Position numbers and translations under genes: made by a program. Below, piece after piece: positions 62,077 to 64,000 of a stretch of DNA of 64,000 bases (position 1 is the first letter of the stretch; each line of letters starts with the position of its first letter). The notes below the pieces were generated by a model. It made no database searches, was not told the DNA's origin, and was given only the letters and a program-made list of their open reading frames with translations. Source of the DNA: Acidovorax sp. A1169 (GTDB lineage Bacteria; Pseudomonadota; Gammaproteobacteria; Burkholderiales; Burkholderiaceae_C); the NCBI RefSeq assembly GCF_030704685.1, contig NZ_JAUZDX010000020.1, forward strand, positions 61,273 through 125,272, read 5' to 3'.

Positions 62077-63030
62077 GTGAGCAAGACGGGCTATTTCACC
62101 CACCGCGACTGCTGGAAGCACGAAATGGGCCCCGGGCATCCCGAATGCCCCGAGCGGCTCGATGCCATCGAAGACCGGCTGCTGATCACTGGCGTGGGCG
62201 ATGCGCTGGACCGGCGCGAGGCGCCCGAGGCGTCCCTGGCCGACATTGAGCTGGCCCACGACCGTCTGCACGTGGCCGCCATGCGCGGCCTGTCAGACCG
62301 GCTCAACGAGGAGATCCTGGCCGGCGGCCCGAGCTACTCGCAGCTCGACCCCGACACCTCCATCAACGCCCACACCTGGAACGCCTCGCTGCGCGCCGCC
62401 GGGGCCGCCCTGGCCGCCACCGATGCGGTGATGGCGGGCGAGATGGAGAACGCCTTTTGCGCCGTGCGCCCGCCAGGCCACCATGCCACGCGCAGCAAGG
62501 CCATGGGGTTCTGCTTCTTCAACAACGTGGCGGTGGCGGCCAAGTACGCACTGCAGCGCTACAACCTGCAGCGCGTGGCGGTGGTCGATTTCGACGTGCA
62601 CCACGGCAACGGCACCGAGGACATCCTGGCCAATGACCCGCGCGCGCTGATGGTCAGCATTTTTCAGCACCCCTTCTACCCCTATAGCGGCGACCACGAT
62701 CCCGCGCCCAACATGGTCAACGTGCCGGTGCCAGCCTACACGCGCGGCATGGACATCCGCGAGATCATCGAGATGATGTGGATCCCGCGCCTGGAGGCCT
62801 TCAAGCCCGAGATGATTTTCGTGAGCGCCGGCTTCGACGGCCACCGCGAGGACGACATGGGGCAACTGGGCCTGACCGAATCGGATTACTCCTGGATCAC
62901 CCAGCGGGTGAAGGACATCGCGCAGCGCTATTCCAAGGGGCGCATCGTCTCCTGCCTGGAGGGCGGGTATGTGATGGGGCCTCTGGCACGCAGTGTGGAA
63001 GCGCACCTGCGCGTGCTGGCCGACCTGTGA
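62077..63030 (+). CDS. Histone deacetylase-family (acetoin utilisation type) deacetylase
   Basis: 317 residues. Conserved HDAC features: HPECPERLDAIEDRL at the start, RPPGHHATRSKAMGFCFFNN with the His pair, VVDFDVHHGNGTEDIL supplying the zinc Asp and His, SAGFDGHREDDMGQLGLTE with the second zinc Asp, and SCLEGGYVMGPLA. Bacterial members deacetylate polyamines or lysine. A GTG start at 62077 with GGGGA 7 bases upstream is preferred over a TTG two codons earlier. The crotonase gene starts 18 bases after the stop. Confidence 0.9.
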   Translation: MSKTGYFTHRDCWKHEMGPGHPECPERLDAIEDRLLITGVGDALDRREAPEASLADIELAHDRLHVAAMRGLSDRLNEEILAGGPSYSQLDPDTSINAHTWNASLRAAGAALAATDAVMAGEMENAFCAVRPPGHHATRSKAMGFCFFNNVAVAAKYALQRYNLQRVAVVDFDVHHGNGTEDILANDPRALMVSIFQHPFYPYSGDHDPAPNMVNVPVPAYTRGMDIREIIEMMWIPRLEAFKPEMIFVSAGFDGHREDDMGQLGLTESDYSWITQRVKDIAQRYSKGRIVSCLEGGYVMGPLARSVEAHLRVLADL

Positions 63031-63048
63031 TTTTGGGACTGCAATGAC

Positions 63049-63837
63049 ATGACGGAATCCGAACAACATCCCCTCCTGCGTGTTGCGCGCGACGCGCGCG
63101 GCGTGGTGACCCTGACGCTCAACGACCCTGCGCGCTTCAATGCCCTGGGCTCGGAGATGCTCACCGCCCTGCAGCAGGCGCTCGATGCCGTGGCCCGCGA
63201 CGAGACGGCGCGCGTGGTGGTGCTGGCAGCCGAGGGCAAGGCTTTTTGCGCCGGCCACAACCTCAAGGACATGGCGGCTCACCCCGATCTGGCCTGGTAC
63301 CAGCAGCTGTTTGCGCAGTGCAGCCGCATGATGCTGGCCATCCACAAGCTGCCCGTGCCGGTGATCGCCCGGGTGCAGGGGATGGCCACTGCGGCTGGGT
63401 GCCAGTTGGTCGCGCAGTGCGACCTGGCTGTGGCGGCCGACAGTGCAACCTTTGCGACTAGTGGGATCAACTACGGTCTGTTCTGCGCCACGCCCAGCGT
63501 GCCCTTGGTGCGCAATGTGCCGGCCAAGCGGGCGATGGAGATGCTGTTGACTGGGGATTTCATTGATGCTTCTACGGCTCTGGAGCAAGGGCTGGTGAAT
63601 CGGGTTGTGTCTGTGGATGGGCTCGATGCTGAGGTGGAGAAGTTCGTGGCGTCAATCCTGCAAAAGCCGCGTGTTGCTGTGGCCATGGGCAAGGCGCTGG
63701 TGTACCAGCAGCGGGAGTTGGGGATGGAGGCGGCTTATCAACTGGCGGGGCAGGCGATGGCGGTGAACATGATGGATGGGGAGGCTCAAGAAGGGGCTCG
63801 GGCGTTTGTTGAGAAGCGTGCTCCGTCTTGGAGATGA
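63049..63837 (+). CDS. Enoyl-CoA hydratase/isomerase-like protein (ECHDC3-type crotonase)
   Basis: 262 residues. The crotonase oxyanion region is kept (AEGKAFCAGHNLKDMAAHPD and VQGMATAAGCQLVAQCDLAV). The two catalytic glutamates of classical hydratases are missing: Gln119 replaces the first and Gly139 the second. A true hydration reaction is thus unlikely; the protein may be an isomerase, hydrolase or binding protein, as in the ECHDC3 group. Codons in the last third end noticeably more often in T and G than in the rest of the window. Confidence 0.85.
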   Translation: MTESEQHPLLRVARDARGVVTLTLNDPARFNALGSEMLTALQQALDAVARDETARVVVLAAEGKAFCAGHNLKDMAAHPDLAWYQQLFAQCSRMMLAIHKLPVPVIARVQGMATAAGCQLVAQCDLAVAADSATFATSGINYGLFCATPSVPLVRNVPAKRAMEMLLTGDFIDASTALEQGLVNRVVSVDGLDAEVEKFVASILQKPRVAVAMGKALVYQQRELGMEAAYQLAGQAMAVNMMDGEAQEGARAFVEKRAPSWR

Positions 63838-63914
63838 TTTTTTAGCGATATGGGTGGTGGTTGCTTCTTTTCTTTTGCTGAGGACGGAGGCCGGGTCTCG
63901 GCCCGGCGGCCGAG

Positions 63915-63947
63915 GTACTTGTTCTTTGCTTCGCCAAAGAAAAGTAC
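63915..63947. repeat. Palindromic repeat downstream of the crotonase gene
   Basis: GTACTTG-TTCTTTG and CAAAGAA-AAGTAC enclose CTTCGC in a 33-base hairpin. The surrounding sequence (63840-63980) is non-coding and looks like the dispersed intergenic palindromes seen in Comamonadaceae; this recognition is from memory. It could act as a two-way terminator. Confidence 0.5.
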
Positions 63948-63981
63948 CCAAAAGAAAGGCGACCCCGCTGCCCGTGTCCCC

Positions 63982-64000
63982 ACTCGCCCTGTGGGCGAGT
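63982..64000. repeat. Perfect hairpin at the window edge
   Basis: ACTCGCCC and GGGCGAGT enclose TGT and run up to the last base of the window. It may be part of a larger repeat that continues outside. Confidence 0.45.

Overview
The window is GC-rich (about two-thirds G+C), with dense operons and codons that mostly end in G or C. The gene content suggests a member of the Burkholderiales, most probably Comamonadaceae: a Bug-type solute receptor, many branched-chain-type ABC receptors, aromatic and acyl-CoA catabolic operons, a Tat-exported NrtA and NpdA/S-layer-like proteins. This assignment is inference; no rRNA or tRNA gene was seen.

Layout. (1) 1-1764, minus: nasT, an antitermination leader and nrtA (cut by the window edge). 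(2) 1972-7632: a solute-binding lipoprotein, cysC, an unknown exported protein, a PaaK-like ligase and tsaD. (3) 7771-18298: seven tandem paralogous genes for large beta-rich surface or secreted proteins, the last reduced to its N-terminal domain. (4) 18409-25581: an aldehyde dehydrogenase and livFGMHK-type transporter operon, divergent from an AraC/FeaR-type regulator. (5) 25896-32659: an IclR regulator between two hotdog proteins, convergent with an operon for an acyl-CoA synthetase, a MaoC-like protein, a class III CoA-transferase and a Bug receptor. (6) 32943-38033: a MacAB-like tripartite pump with a split MacB, interrupted by a 130-bp inverted-repeat element. (7) 38041-45610: second nitrate locus with nirB, nirD, nasR (NIT-ANTAR), a formate/nitrite-family channel and a PP2C phosphatase/protein kinase fusion. 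(8) 45750-47581: small heat-shock protein and a lone ABC receptor. (9) 47745-56840: eight-gene cluster of flavin monooxygenases, M20 amidohydrolase, GNAT acetyltransferase and a polar amino acid ABC transporter, resembling S-substituted cysteine salvage. (10) 56853-62034, minus: MoxR, DUF58 and transglutaminase operon plus MltB. (11) 62077-64000: HDAC-like deacetylase, a crotonase lacking both usual glutamates, and edge repeats.

How it works together. The two nitrate loci, 36 kb apart, share a control design that can be read in the DNA. A sigma-54 promoter (-24/-12) sits in front of nrtA, nirBD and the channel gene. In each case an RNA hairpin with an ANTAR-type hexaloop starts at, or one base after, the predicted transcription start. 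At nrtA and at the channel this is followed by a long nested intrinsic terminator before the gene. Two ANTAR proteins, NasT and NasR, are encoded beside these leaders. Nitrogen limitation (sigma-54) and nitrate or nitrite (ANTAR antitermination) would therefore both be needed for expression.

The least explained region is the 10.5-kb paralog array. Its genes differ at the N-terminus and middle but share a nearly invariant C-terminal segment, and the junctions show that it grew by duplication of two-gene units.
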